The position numbers and the translations under genes are program-made. A DNA stretch of 64,000 nt, taken from the NCBI RefSeq assembly GCF_900478135.1, contig NZ_LS483470.1:2228501-2292500 (forward strand), in the 5' to 3' direction. Below are positions 8,221 to 17,047 of this stretch, piece by piece. Positions within the stretch are counted from its first letter, which is position 1, and every line of letters starts with the position of its first letter. Under the pieces are notes generated by a model that ran no database searches, was not told where the DNA came from, and was given only the letters and a program-made list of their open reading frames with translations. The stretch is from Leminorella richardii. Lineage in GTDB: Bacteria > Pseudomonadota > Gammaproteobacteria > Enterobacterales > Enterobacteriaceae.

Positions 8221-8241
8221 GCGCGCTCAAAGCGCGCTTTT
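8221..8241 (+). terminator. Rho-independent terminator after the pbpG pair
   Basis: GCGCGCT, loop CAA, AGCGCGC, then TTTT, fourteen bases after the stop of the second pbpG copy. Confidence 0.8.
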
Positions 8242-8302
8242 AAGCTCCCGATAAGCTTTTAGGCGTATCGTTGAAAAAACCTTTTACTTTGGAGAAAACA
8301 CC

Positions 8303-9235
8303 TTGGCAGGAAGCAGCTTACTGGCCCTACTTGACGATATCGCCGCCGTACTTGACGACGTCGCGCTGATGACCAAAATGGCGGCAAAAAAGACCTCTGG
8401 CGTACTGGGGGACGATCTCGCTCTCAATGCTCAGCAGGTAACCGGCGTCAGAGCCGAGCGCGAGCTGCCCGTTGTTTGGGCAGTGGCAAAAGGCTCTTTT
8501 CTCAACAAGCTGATTCTGGTTCCTCTGGCGCTGGCCATCAGCGCCTTTATTCCCTGGGCGGTTACGCCACTTTTGATGCTCGGCGGCGCGTTTTTATGTT
8601 TCGAAGGGGTCGAAAAGCTGGCTCACCGCTTTCTCCATCGCGACGATCGTGCCAGCGAGGCGGGCAGCGAAGCTGACGTGAAAACGCCAGAAGAAATCGC
8701 TGCTTATGAAAAGCAGAAGATTAAAGGCGCAGTGCGTACCGACTTTATTCTGTCGGCTGAGATCGTCGCGATTACTCTGGGTACTGTTGCGGGCGCAACC
8801 CTGAGTCAGCAGCTGGCAGTGATGTCCAGCATTGCCATTCTCATGACCGTGGGCGTTTATGGCCTGGTGGCGGGTATCGTGAAGCTTGACGACGTTGGCT
8901 TTTACCTGAATCGGAAAAAGGCCGCCGTGCTGCGTGCTATTGGCGCGGGCCTGGTTAACGTTACTCCTTACCTGATGAAAACCCTTTCTGTCGTGGGTAC
9001 GGCAGCCATGTTTATGGTGGGTGGCGGCATTCTTACTCACGGTATTCCCGTCGTTTCTGACGCCATTGAGCGCGCTGCTCACGCAACGCTGACGCTGATC
9101 CCCGGGCTTATTGGCCGGGTCGTCAATGCGCTGACACCAACGCTGTTGAATATGGCCTTCGGCGTTGTTGCGGGCGCTGTCGTTTTGCTGGTCGTTATCC
9201 TAATCGGTAAAGTGCGCTCGACAAAGAAAGCCTAA
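8303..9235 (+). CDS. yedI: YedI, DUF808 inner-membrane protein
   Basis: A 310-residue integral membrane protein of the DUF808 family, very close to E. coli YedI (MAGSSLLALLDDIA start, AAKKTSGVLGDDLALNAQQV, RELPVVW, TPLLMLGGAFLCFEGVEK). Several hydrophobic spans are visible: about residues 70-105, 150-200, 220-255 and 285-305. The function of the family is not established. The start codon is TTG at 8303, eight bases after GGAG; no ATG is available near it. It is a single transcription unit between the pbpG terminator and the glg operon. Confidence 0.93.
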   Translation: MAGSSLLALLDDIAAVLDDVALMTKMAAKKTSGVLGDDLALNAQQVTGVRAERELPVVWAVAKGSFLNKLILVPLALAISAFIPWAVTPLLMLGGAFLCFEGVEKLAHRFLHRDDRASEAGSEADVKTPEEIAAYEKQKIKGAVRTDFILSAEIVAITLGTVAGATLSQQLAVMSSIAILMTVGVYGLVAGIVKLDDVGFYLNRKKAAVLRAIGAGLVNVTPYLMKTLSVVGTAAMFMVGGGILTHGIPVVSDAIERAAHATLTLIPGLIGRVVNALTPTLLNMAFGVVAGAVVLLVVILIGKVRSTKKA

Positions 9236-9893
9236 ATAAAAAAAGACCCGCGTAGCATGTGGACTTAATTGCTCACCGTACGGCTTACCTCTCTTATCGC
9301 TGTGCCGAAACGCCTTCTTCTCTTTTCGGCACAGCGTTCACCGTACGTTTATTGTCCAATATCACAGCGCATTAGCCAACATAGTGCCTGTCAAATTTTT
9401 CAATAGATTAACGCCCTGTTTAAAGAACCGGCGAGTTTTTTAACAGCCTTTTTAAACACAGTAATATCTGTAACAGCATCCACACCTATAAATATAATTA
9501 CCCGACCAGTTTCGCATAAAAAAAGCCACTCAATATATAATATTCAAATCTCATTTTTTATTTATGGAATGTCTCTGCCAGAAAAAAGAACTACTTCCGC
9601 ATAATAAATAACGCGTTTCGCTAAGTGCCGCACCATGACGGGCTAAAACTGAGATTTGGATTTCAAATAGGCGATAAAAAAGCCGTTTACTAAGAAAAAA
9701 AGCGGCAGACTTAGCATATTGAGCGCTTGATTTAAAACGGAAGAATAATATAAGAAGCGCCTCACAGAATTCCTGTCCTAATTGCGTATTGTTAATCTTG
9801 TTACTTATTAATGTCGCTTCGTACTTTGCGAGGAGACGCTATTTATTTTTTTCGGCTATCCTATTTTGATGCCATAAAAAAGGGAGAGAGGGA
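9236..9893. other. Intergenic region before glgB
   Basis: This 658-bp AT-rich region contains the long hairpin at 9298-9336 near its left end. The remainder should hold the glgB promoter. A strong ribosome site, AGGGAGAGAGGGA, lies directly before the glgB ATG. I see no credible gene in it. Confidence 0.6.
9298..9336. repeat. 13-bp perfect inverted repeat flanked by a direct repeat
   Basis: CGCTGTGCCGAAA (9298-9310) and TTTCGGCACAGCG (9324-9336) form a perfect stem around a 13-nt pyrimidine-rich loop. TCACCGTACG occurs on both sides, at about 9273 and 9338. There is no immediate T-run, so it could be a yedI 3' stabiliser, a factor-dependent terminator or a protein site. Confidence 0.6.
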
Positions 9894-12077
9894 ATGTCGA
9901 CGGCGCTCGAAGAAGACCTGATCCAACGATTAGTACAAGGAACCTGCGCAGACCCCTTTTCTCTCTTAGGGCCTCACGCCTCGCCGGAAGGGCTAATGAT
10001 AAACGCCTTCCTGCCCGATGCTACCCGCGTTATCGTTCTGGATAAAGACAGCGGTTCTGGGCTGCTTACCCTGAAGCCAAGCCACTATGCGGGATTCTTT
10101 TCCGGTACCCTTCCCCCTAGAGAACAGCCCTATCGCTATCAGCTTGCCGTTGAGTGGGGGGACTATCGTCAGGTGATCGAAGATCCCTACCGATTTGGCC
10201 TTTTGCTGAGAGAAATGGACGGATGGCTGCTGTCAGAGGGCACTCACCTGCGCCCCTATGAACAGCTCGGCGCTCATCCGATGCGGCTGGACGACGTTGA
10301 CGGTACCGCGTTTGCCGTATGGGCGCCTAACGCCCAGCGCGTTTCGGTGATCGGGGAATTCAACTACTGGGACGGCCGTTGCCATCCAATGCGCCTTCGA
10401 GCAGAAAGCGGCATCTGGGAGCTGTTTCTTCCCCACGTTGAGGAAGGCCGACTGTACAAATATGAAATTATTGACGCCGACGGTCAGACTCGTCTGAAAG
10501 CCGATCCCTACGCTTTTGACGGGGAAATACGCCCTGAAACCGCGTCCAGAACCGCCGTTCAGCCACCCTACACTGCCATGCCGTCTTGGCGGCAGCAGGC
10601 TAACGGCCTTTCTGCACCAATGTCGATTTATGAAGTTCATCTAGGCTCTTGGCAGCGCGGTGAAGGCGGTCAGTGGCTTAGCTATCGCGAACTGGCCGAG
10701 CGCCTTATCCCTTATGTGAAATGGATGGGCTTTACCCATATCGAGCTGCTGCCTATCCACGAGCACCCGTTCGACGGCTCTTGGGGCTATCAGCCCGTTG
10801 GCCTCTATGCGCCAACCCGCCGCTTTGGCTCTCCTGACGACTTTCGCTATTTGATCGACTGTGCACACAAAGAAGGAATCAACGTACTGCTGGACTGGGT
10901 CCCCGGTCACTTCCCCAATGATGAACACGGTCTGATCAGGTTTGACGGCACTGAGCTGTATGAGTACGCCGATCCCCGCGAGGGCTTCCATCAGGACTGG
11001 AATACGCTGATCTACAACTACGATCGCCATGAAGTTCATAACTATCTCACTGGCAACGCCCTGTACTGGCTGGAGCGCTTTGGCCTCGACGGCCTGCGCG
11101 TTGACGCTGTCGCCTCTATGCTCTATCGCGACTACAGCCGGGCTGCGGGAGAGTGGGTGCCGAACCGCTACGGTGGGCGAGAAAACCTTGAGGCCATTGA
11201 ATTTCTTCGCACGACCAATAAAACCATCGGTGCGCAGCGGCCAGGTGCTGCCGTGATTGCAGAAGAGTCGACTGACTTTCCCGGCGTTACGCTGCCGCCG
11301 GAAGACGGCGGATTGGGCTTTCACTACAAGTGGAATCTCGGCTGGATGCACGACACTCTCGACTATATGTCCCTCGATCCCATTTACCGCAAGCACCACC
11401 ACGGCCTGATGACCTTCGGCATGCTGTACGCCTATTCCGAAAACTTCGTCCTGCCCCTATCGCACGATGAGGTCGTCCACGGCAAGCGTTCACTGTTAGG
11501 CCGCATGCCGGGCGATACCTGGCAACAGTTTGCCAACCTGCGCGCCTACTACGCCTTTATGTGGGGCTATCCGGGGAAAAAGCTGCTGTTTATGGGGGGG
11601 GAATTTGCACAGGGAAGAGAGTGGAACCACGATTCAAGCCTCGACTGGCACCTGCTTGATGACGTCAACGACGGCTGGCACAGCGGCGTTCAGCAACTGT
11701 TGCGCGACTTGAACCACCACTATAAAAATCTGCCGCCTCTTTATCAGCTCGACTTCTGCCCAGAAGGCTTTGAATGGCACGTAGTAGACGACAGCGATAA
11801 CTCGGTATTTGCCTTTCTTCGCCGCGATGAGCAGGGTAATGAAGTTTTGGTAGTCAGCAACTTTACCCCTGTCCTAAGGCAAGGCTATCGCATCGGTGTA
11901 GCGCATTCCGGCTTTTGGAAAGAGGTGCTGAATACCGACGCAGGCCTCTACCGAGGCGGTAATGCAGGCAACTTCGGCGGCGTTCACAGCGATGACATAC
12001 CCGCTCATCAGAAGCCCTTCTCTCTGTCTCTGACGCTGCCGCCGCTGTCAACCCTCTACTTTGTCCGGGAGGGATAG
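9894..12077 (+). CDS. glgB: 1,4-alpha-glucan branching enzyme GlgB
   Basis: A 727-residue cytoplasmic GH13 enzyme that cuts alpha-1,4 chains and re-attaches them as alpha-1,6 branches in glycogen. Order: N-terminal carbohydrate-binding modules (residues 1-220), catalytic barrel, C-terminal beta domain. The nucleophile lies in GLRVDAVASMLYRDY (Asp404) and the acid/base in AEESTDFPG (Glu457), matching Asp405 and Glu458 of E. coli; LSHDEVVHGK supplies the third carboxylate. The start is fixed by a strong ribosome site. It is the first gene of glgBXCAP-malQ, and its stop is one base before the GTG of glgX, so the two are translationally coupled. Confidence 0.97.
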   Translation: MSTALEEDLIQRLVQGTCADPFSLLGPHASPEGLMINAFLPDATRVIVLDKDSGSGLLTLKPSHYAGFFSGTLPPREQPYRYQLAVEWGDYRQVIEDPYRFGLLLREMDGWLLSEGTHLRPYEQLGAHPMRLDDVDGTAFAVWAPNAQRVSVIGEFNYWDGRCHPMRLRAESGIWELFLPHVEEGRLYKYEIIDADGQTRLKADPYAFDGEIRPETASRTAVQPPYTAMPSWRQQANGLSAPMSIYEVHLGSWQRGEGGQWLSYRELAERLIPYVKWMGFTHIELLPIHEHPFDGSWGYQPVGLYAPTRRFGSPDDFRYLIDCAHKEGINVLLDWVPGHFPNDEHGLIRFDGTELYEYADPREGFHQDWNTLIYNYDRHEVHNYLTGNALYWLERFGLDGLRVDAVASMLYRDYSRAAGEWVPNRYGGRENLEAIEFLRTTNKTIGAQRPGAAVIAEESTDFPGVTLPPEDGGLGFHYKWNLGWMHDTLDYMSLDPIYRKHHHGLMTFGMLYAYSENFVLPLSHDEVVHGKRSLLGRMPGDTWQQFANLRAYYAFMWGYPGKKLLFMGGEFAQGREWNHDSSLDWHLLDDVNDGWHSGVQQLLRDLNHHYKNLPPLYQLDFCPEGFEWHVVDDSDNSVFAFLRRDEQGNEVLVVSNFTPVLRQGYRIGVAHSGFWKEVLNTDAGLYRGGNAGNFGGVHSDDIPAHQKPFSLSLTLPPLSTLYFVREG

Positions 12078-12078
12078 C

Positions 12079-14088
12079 GTGACGGCAGCAATAGCAGCGG
12101 CTCTGGCGGCCGGAAGGCCCTATCCCTTTGGCTGTTACTACGACGGCCAGGGTGTCAACTTTGCAATCTACTCCGCTGACGCCCAGCGCGTAGAGCTGTG
12201 CCTGTTCGACGAACAGGGCAGCGAACAGCGTTTACCCCTTCCCTGTCGTAGTGGAGATGTCTGGCACGGCTACCTGCCGGGTGGTCTTCCCGGTCAGCGC
12301 TACGGCTATCGGCTTTATGGCCAGTGGGAGCCCTCACGTGGACTACGCTTTAACCCACAGAAGCTGACGATTGATCCCTATAGCCGCGCGCTAGACAGCA
12401 AAGTTCCTGACGCTCCGTCGCTGTACGATCGCGAACCGCCCCCTAATTCACAGGACAATGCGCAGTTTGTCCCAAAAAGCGTCGTCGTGCACGAATCCTA
12501 CGACTGGCAGAACGACAGTCGCCCTTGCGTGCCCTGGTGTAACACCGTTATCTACGAAGCTCACGTTCGCGGCTTGACTAAAATGCATCCCGCTATTCCT
12601 GAGGCACTGCAGGGAACTTACGCGGGGCTCGCTCATCCCGCAGCAATCGCTCACTTGCTCAAGCTCGGGATCACCACGCTTGAACTGATGCCGATCCAGT
12701 TTCACGTTGACGAACCCCGGCTGCAAAGCATGGGGCTTAGCAACTACTGGGGCTATAACGTGCTGGCGCCGTTTGCCGTAGAGCCTCGATACTGGTCACA
12801 ACGGCCCGGCTCGACGCCGCTGTCGGAATTTCGCGATCTGGTCAAAGCCCTGCATCTGGCTGGCATCGAAGTTATTTTGGACGTCGTCTTTAACCACACC
12901 GCCGAGCTGGATGAATTCGGCCCTACGCTCTCTCTGCGCGGTATTGACAACCGAAGCTACTACTGGTTGGAAGAAAACGGACAGTACGCCAACTGGAGCG
13001 GCTGCGGCAACGCCCTGCGGCTCAGTCATCCCGCGGGGATTCAGTACGCTCTCGACTGCCTGCGCTTTTGGGCAACCGAATGCCGCGTTGACGGCTTTCG
13101 GTTCGATCTCGGCGTTTCACTAGGCAGAACGCCGGATTTTTCGCCTTCGTCCCCCCTACTCGTGGCGCTACAAAACGATCCACTGCTGTCGACCCTTAAG
13201 CTCATCGCTGAACCTTGGGATCTCGGTCCCGGCGGCTATCGTCTGGGAGAATTTCCCCAGCCGTTTGGCGAATGGAACGATCGCTTTCGCGACACCGTGC
13301 GTCGCTTCTGGCTCAGAGGCGACGTCGGGCTTGGTGAATTCGCCCGTCGTCTAGCGGCTTCCAGCGATATTTTTGCACACCACGGACGTCAGCCCTGCGC
13401 ATCGGTCAACCTCATTACCGCTCACGACGGCTTCACCCTCAGAGACTTAGTAAGCTTTGACCACAAGCATAATCAGGCTAATGGGGAAGATAACCGAGAC
13501 GGACACGGCGAAAACTACAGCGCTAATCACGGTTATGAAGGGCTTGAGGCACCAGATGACATTTTACAGCACCGGCTCAGATCCACACGCTCGCTGCTGG
13601 CCACCCTGCTGCTGTCGCAGGGAACGCCGCAAATATTAGCGGGAGATGAACTGGGCAACAGTCAGGAAGGAAACAATAACGCCTACTGCCAGGACTCCCC
13701 CATAGCCTGGATTGACTGGTCATCGGCAGACGACTCTCTGACGGCGTTCGTGTCCGGCCTGATTTCTCTGCGTAAGCGCATCCCGGCGCTCACCTCACCG
13801 CTATGGTGGCAGGGAGACGCCAAAACGCAGGACGTCCAGTGGATAAATGCCGAAGGCAGTCCTATGACGCCTGAACAATGGGAACAGCCCGACCGGCGAA
13901 CGCTGCTGGTAGTGCTTTCTGAAAAGTGGCTGGTGGTCATTAACGCCAGCAATATGTCGCAGCCTCTTAACCTGCGACAAACACAGTGGGAAATTGCCGC
14001 GCCCTTTTCCCACGACGATATCGACATTCAGGGCGAGCTGTACGCTGCGCGCCCCAACAGCATGACCGTATTGCATAAAAAACGTTAG
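12079..14088 (+). CDS. glgX: Glycogen debranching enzyme GlgX
   Basis: A 669-residue GH13 isoamylase-type enzyme that hydrolyses alpha-1,6 branches of phosphorylase-limit glycogen. An N-terminal beta module precedes a catalytic barrel with VILDVVFNHTAE, VDGFRFDLGVSLGR (nucleophile Asp) and LIAEPWDLGPGGY (acid Glu), then a C-terminal beta domain. I choose GTG 12079, six to seven bases after GGGAGG; the upstream TTG at 12061 would overlap glgB by 17 bases and has no ribosome site. It is the second gene of the glg operon. Confidence 0.95.
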   Translation: MTAAIAAALAAGRPYPFGCYYDGQGVNFAIYSADAQRVELCLFDEQGSEQRLPLPCRSGDVWHGYLPGGLPGQRYGYRLYGQWEPSRGLRFNPQKLTIDPYSRALDSKVPDAPSLYDREPPPNSQDNAQFVPKSVVVHESYDWQNDSRPCVPWCNTVIYEAHVRGLTKMHPAIPEALQGTYAGLAHPAAIAHLLKLGITTLELMPIQFHVDEPRLQSMGLSNYWGYNVLAPFAVEPRYWSQRPGSTPLSEFRDLVKALHLAGIEVILDVVFNHTAELDEFGPTLSLRGIDNRSYYWLEENGQYANWSGCGNALRLSHPAGIQYALDCLRFWATECRVDGFRFDLGVSLGRTPDFSPSSPLLVALQNDPLLSTLKLIAEPWDLGPGGYRLGEFPQPFGEWNDRFRDTVRRFWLRGDVGLGEFARRLAASSDIFAHHGRQPCASVNLITAHDGFTLRDLVSFDHKHNQANGEDNRDGHGENYSANHGYEGLEAPDDILQHRLRSTRSLLATLLLSQGTPQILAGDELGNSQEGNNNAYCQDSPIAWIDWSSADDSLTAFVSGLISLRKRIPALTSPLWWQGDAKTQDVQWINAEGSPMTPEQWEQPDRRTLLVVLSEKWLVVINASNMSQPLNLRQTQWEIAAPFSHDDIDIQGELYAARPNSMTVLHKKR

Positions 14089-14154
14089 CGACGCTGCGTT
14101 GCGTCTTTTTGTCATTTTTACTTTTTATAGGAACATTTGATGTCTGGAGGAAAC

Positions 14155-15438
14155 ATGGTTAGATCGGATGCCAATCACAAGCTGATGCTGGCAAGGCAAC
14201 TCCCTAAACAGTCCGTCGCGCTGATCCTTGCCGGAGGTCGCGGCTCTCGCCTGAAGGACTTGACCTCCAAGCGGGCTAAGCCTGCGGTACACTTTGGCGG
14301 CAAGTTCCGCATCATCGACTTCGCGCTGTCTAACTGCATGAACTCAGGCATCCGCCGCATTGGCGTTTTAACACAGTATCACTCCCACTCGCTGGTACAG
14401 CACATCCAGCGCGGCTGGTCGTTTCTCAACGAAGAGATGAACGAATTTGTCGATCTGCTGCCCGCCCAGCAGCGTGAAGACCACGAAGAGTGGTATCGCG
14501 GCACCGCCGACGCCATCTACCAAAACCTGGACATCATTCGTCGCTACAGCGCCGAGTACGTGGTTATTCTTGCCGGTGACCATATCTACAAGATGGACTA
14601 CTCCCGCATGCTGCTTGACCACGTAGAAAAAGGCAGCCAGTGTACCGTCGCCTGTATTGCCGTTCCTCGCTCTGAGGCCTCTGGCTTTGGCGTTATGGAC
14701 ATTACGGAAGATCACCGCATCGTCAACTTTTTGGAAAAGCCGGAGAATCCGCCCGCCATGCCCGGCGACCCAGACGTGTCGCTGGCCAGTATGGGGGTTT
14801 ATGTGTTTAACGCTCAGTACCTGTATCAACTGCTGGAAGAAGAGAGCCTAAATCAGGACACTCATCACGACTTTGGTCAGGATCTTATTCCCAAAGCCGT
14901 CGCTCAGGGAGTCGCGTGGGCTCACCCATTCAACCTCTCCTGCGTCACCTCAGACGTCAACGCTCAGCCCTACTGGCGCGACGTCGGTACCATTGACGCC
15001 TACTGGAGCGCCAACCTCGATTTGGCCTCGGTAATGCCAGAGCTGGACATGTACGACACCACTTGGCCTATTCGTACCTACATGGAGCCTCTGCCTCCGG
15101 CCAAGTTTGTTCAGGATCGCTCCGGCAGTCACGGAATGACCATGAACTCGCTGATCGGCGCGGGCTGCATTATTTCCGGTTCTGTAGTGCTGAACTCCGT
15201 GCTGTTTCCCCGCGTTCGCGTGAACTCGTTTTGCACACTGGACTCTGCTGTGGTGCTGCCAGATGTTCACATCGGCCGCTCCTGTCGACTGCGGCGATGC
15301 ATTATCGATCGCGCCTGTCACCTGCCGGAAGGGCTGGTCGTTGGAGAAAACGTGGAAGAAGACGAACGCCGTTTTTACCGCTCTTCGGGCGGTATCGTCC
15401 TGATAACCCGAGAAATGCTGGCAAAAATGGACAAATAG
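14155..15438 (+). CDS. glgC: Glucose-1-phosphate adenylyltransferase GlgC
   Basis: A 427-residue enzyme making ADP-glucose, the committed step of glycogen synthesis. The nucleotide-binding signature AGGRGSRLKDLTSKRAKPAV and FGGKFRIIDFALSNC are intact, and the C-terminal left-handed beta-helix is present (IGAGCIISGSVVLNSVLF). ATG 14155 follows GGAGG and gives the expected MV start; TTG 14137 and ATG 14140 are less likely. Allosteric activation by fructose 1,6-bisphosphate is known for the enterobacterial family and is assumed here. The gene lies between glgX and glgA. Confidence 0.96.
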   Translation: MVRSDANHKLMLARQLPKQSVALILAGGRGSRLKDLTSKRAKPAVHFGGKFRIIDFALSNCMNSGIRRIGVLTQYHSHSLVQHIQRGWSFLNEEMNEFVDLLPAQQREDHEEWYRGTADAIYQNLDIIRRYSAEYVVILAGDHIYKMDYSRMLLDHVEKGSQCTVACIAVPRSEASGFGVMDITEDHRIVNFLEKPENPPAMPGDPDVSLASMGVYVFNAQYLYQLLEEESLNQDTHHDFGQDLIPKAVAQGVAWAHPFNLSCVTSDVNAQPYWRDVGTIDAYWSANLDLASVMPELDMYDTTWPIRTYMEPLPPAKFVQDRSGSHGMTMNSLIGAGCIISGSVVLNSVLFPRVRVNSFCTLDSAVVLPDVHIGRSCRLRRCIIDRACHLPEGLVVGENVEEDERRFYRSSGGIVLITREMLAKMDK

Positions 15439-15527
15439 TCCTCTTTGGGTATCCAACCCTTCATTGGCGAGGGATGCCGAACAGTGCTTAGATTAACGTA
15501 GTGAGTATTTTTTAATCGGGAGTATGG

Positions 15528-16961
15528 ATGCGAGTTTTACACGTCTGTTCAGAACTTTTCCCTCTGCTGAAAACCGGCGGCTTGGCTGACGTGCTTGGTG
15601 CACTGCCTCAGGCACAGATCGCCGCAGGCGCTGACGTTCGCCTGCTAATGCCGGGATTTCCCGCACTGATGCAGCAGATCCACCCCACCTCGGCGGTAGC
15701 AGAAATAGACACATTTGCGGGCAGAGTAACTCTGCGCTACGGCAGCTATAACGGCGTCGGCGTTTATCTGATTGACGCGCCACACCTTTATGACAGACCG
15801 GGTAGCCCCTATCACGACGCCTCGCAGCACGAGTATGCCGACAACTACAGGCGCTTTGGCCTGCTGGGCTGGATAGCCTGTGAGCTCGCCTGTGGGCTAG
15901 ACGCCCTCTGGCGGCCTGAAGTGGTACACGGACACGACTGGCACGCCGGGCTGGCTAGCGCCTACCTGGCCGCACGCGGCTATCCGGCACGTTCGGTGTT
16001 CACCGTTCACAATCTGGCCTATCAGGGGCTGTTTTCTTCCCGCCATATGAACGAGCTGTATTTGCCATCGCACTTTCTACAGCCGGAGGGATTAGAGTTT
16101 TACGGGCAAATTTCCTACCTAAAGGCCGGCCTTTACTACTCTGATATGGTCACCGCCGTTAGCCCAACCTATGCCGAAGAGATAACCCAAGCGGAATACG
16201 GCTTTGGCATGGAAAATCTGCTCAAACAGCGGCAGGAGCACGGCAAGCTGGCAGGCATCCTCAACGGCGTGGACTACGAAGTTTGGAGCCCGGAGAAAGA
16301 CGCTCTGCTGTCTTTCGACTACAGCAGCAGTAAGCTGGCGGATAAGGCCAAAAACAAAGCGCAGCTTCAGTCTAAAACAGGGCTGGATACGGTAACCGAT
16401 GCCCCTCTGTTTGCCGTCGTTAGCCGCTTAAGCGCGCAAAAAGGTCTAGACCTGCTGCTGCAGGCACTGCCCGACCTTCTGGATCGCGGCGGGCAGTTAG
16501 TTCTGCTGGGCAGCGGCGATGAAGCGCTACAGGAAGCCTATCTGGACGCGGCTCGCCGTCACCCTAAACAAGTGGCGGTGAAAATCGGCTATGACGAAAC
16601 GCTGGCTCACCACATTATTGGCAGTGCCGACGTGATTCTGGTACCCAGCCGGTTTGAGCCCTGCGGCTTGACCCAGCTTTACGGGCTTCGCTATGGCACT
16701 CTGCCGCTGGTGCGTCATACCGGAGGGCTGGCCGACACCGTCTCTGACTGCTCGCTGGAAAATCTGGCGGACAAAAGCGCAACCGGATTTGTCTTTCACG
16801 ACAGCCGGGTAGAGGCTCTCAGCAGCGCTATTCGACGCGCTTTCGCTCTGTGGGCCGAACCGCCCCGCTGGCGCCGCGTACAAAAACAGGCCATGGCAAT
16901 GGACTTTAGCTGGCACAACGCCGCACAAAAATATCTCGCGCTGTATCAAAAGCTGGGATAA
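15528..16961 (+). CDS. glgA: Glycogen synthase GlgA
   Basis: A 477-residue GT5 glycosyltransferase transferring glucose from ADP-glucose to the growing alpha-1,4 chain. The ADP-glucose motif KTGGLADV sits at residues 15-22, and the C-terminal Rossmann domain has SRLSAQKGLDLLLQALP and PSRFEPCGLTQLYGLRYGT. The length matches E. coli GlgA. The start ATG 15528 follows GGGAGT. An 89-bp gap separates it from glgC. Confidence 0.97.
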   Translation: MRVLHVCSELFPLLKTGGLADVLGALPQAQIAAGADVRLLMPGFPALMQQIHPTSAVAEIDTFAGRVTLRYGSYNGVGVYLIDAPHLYDRPGSPYHDASQHEYADNYRRFGLLGWIACELACGLDALWRPEVVHGHDWHAGLASAYLAARGYPARSVFTVHNLAYQGLFSSRHMNELYLPSHFLQPEGLEFYGQISYLKAGLYYSDMVTAVSPTYAEEITQAEYGFGMENLLKQRQEHGKLAGILNGVDYEVWSPEKDALLSFDYSSSKLADKAKNKAQLQSKTGLDTVTDAPLFAVVSRLSAQKGLDLLLQALPDLLDRGGQLVLLGSGDEALQEAYLDAARRHPKQVAVKIGYDETLAHHIIGSADVILVPSRFEPCGLTQLYGLRYGTLPLVRHTGGLADTVSDCSLENLADKSATGFVFHDSRVEALSSAIRRAFALWAEPPRWRRVQKQAMAMDFSWHNAAQKYLALYQKLG

Positions 16962-16971
16962 CGCACTTAGC

Positions 16972-16991
16972 GCCGAAGGCTAACCTTCGGC
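16972..16991 (+). other. Stable hairpin between glgA and glgP
   Basis: GCCGAAGG and CCTTCGGC form a perfect 8-bp stem with a 4-nt loop in the 86-bp glgA-glgP gap. An A-run rather than a T-run follows, so it probably protects or processes the operon mRNA, though a role in differential expression is only inferred. Confidence 0.5.
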
Positions 16992-17047
16992 AAAAATGGA
17001 TTTTTATCGCTTTACGGCGAGTCAACAAACGGGTGGAAAACAGAAAC

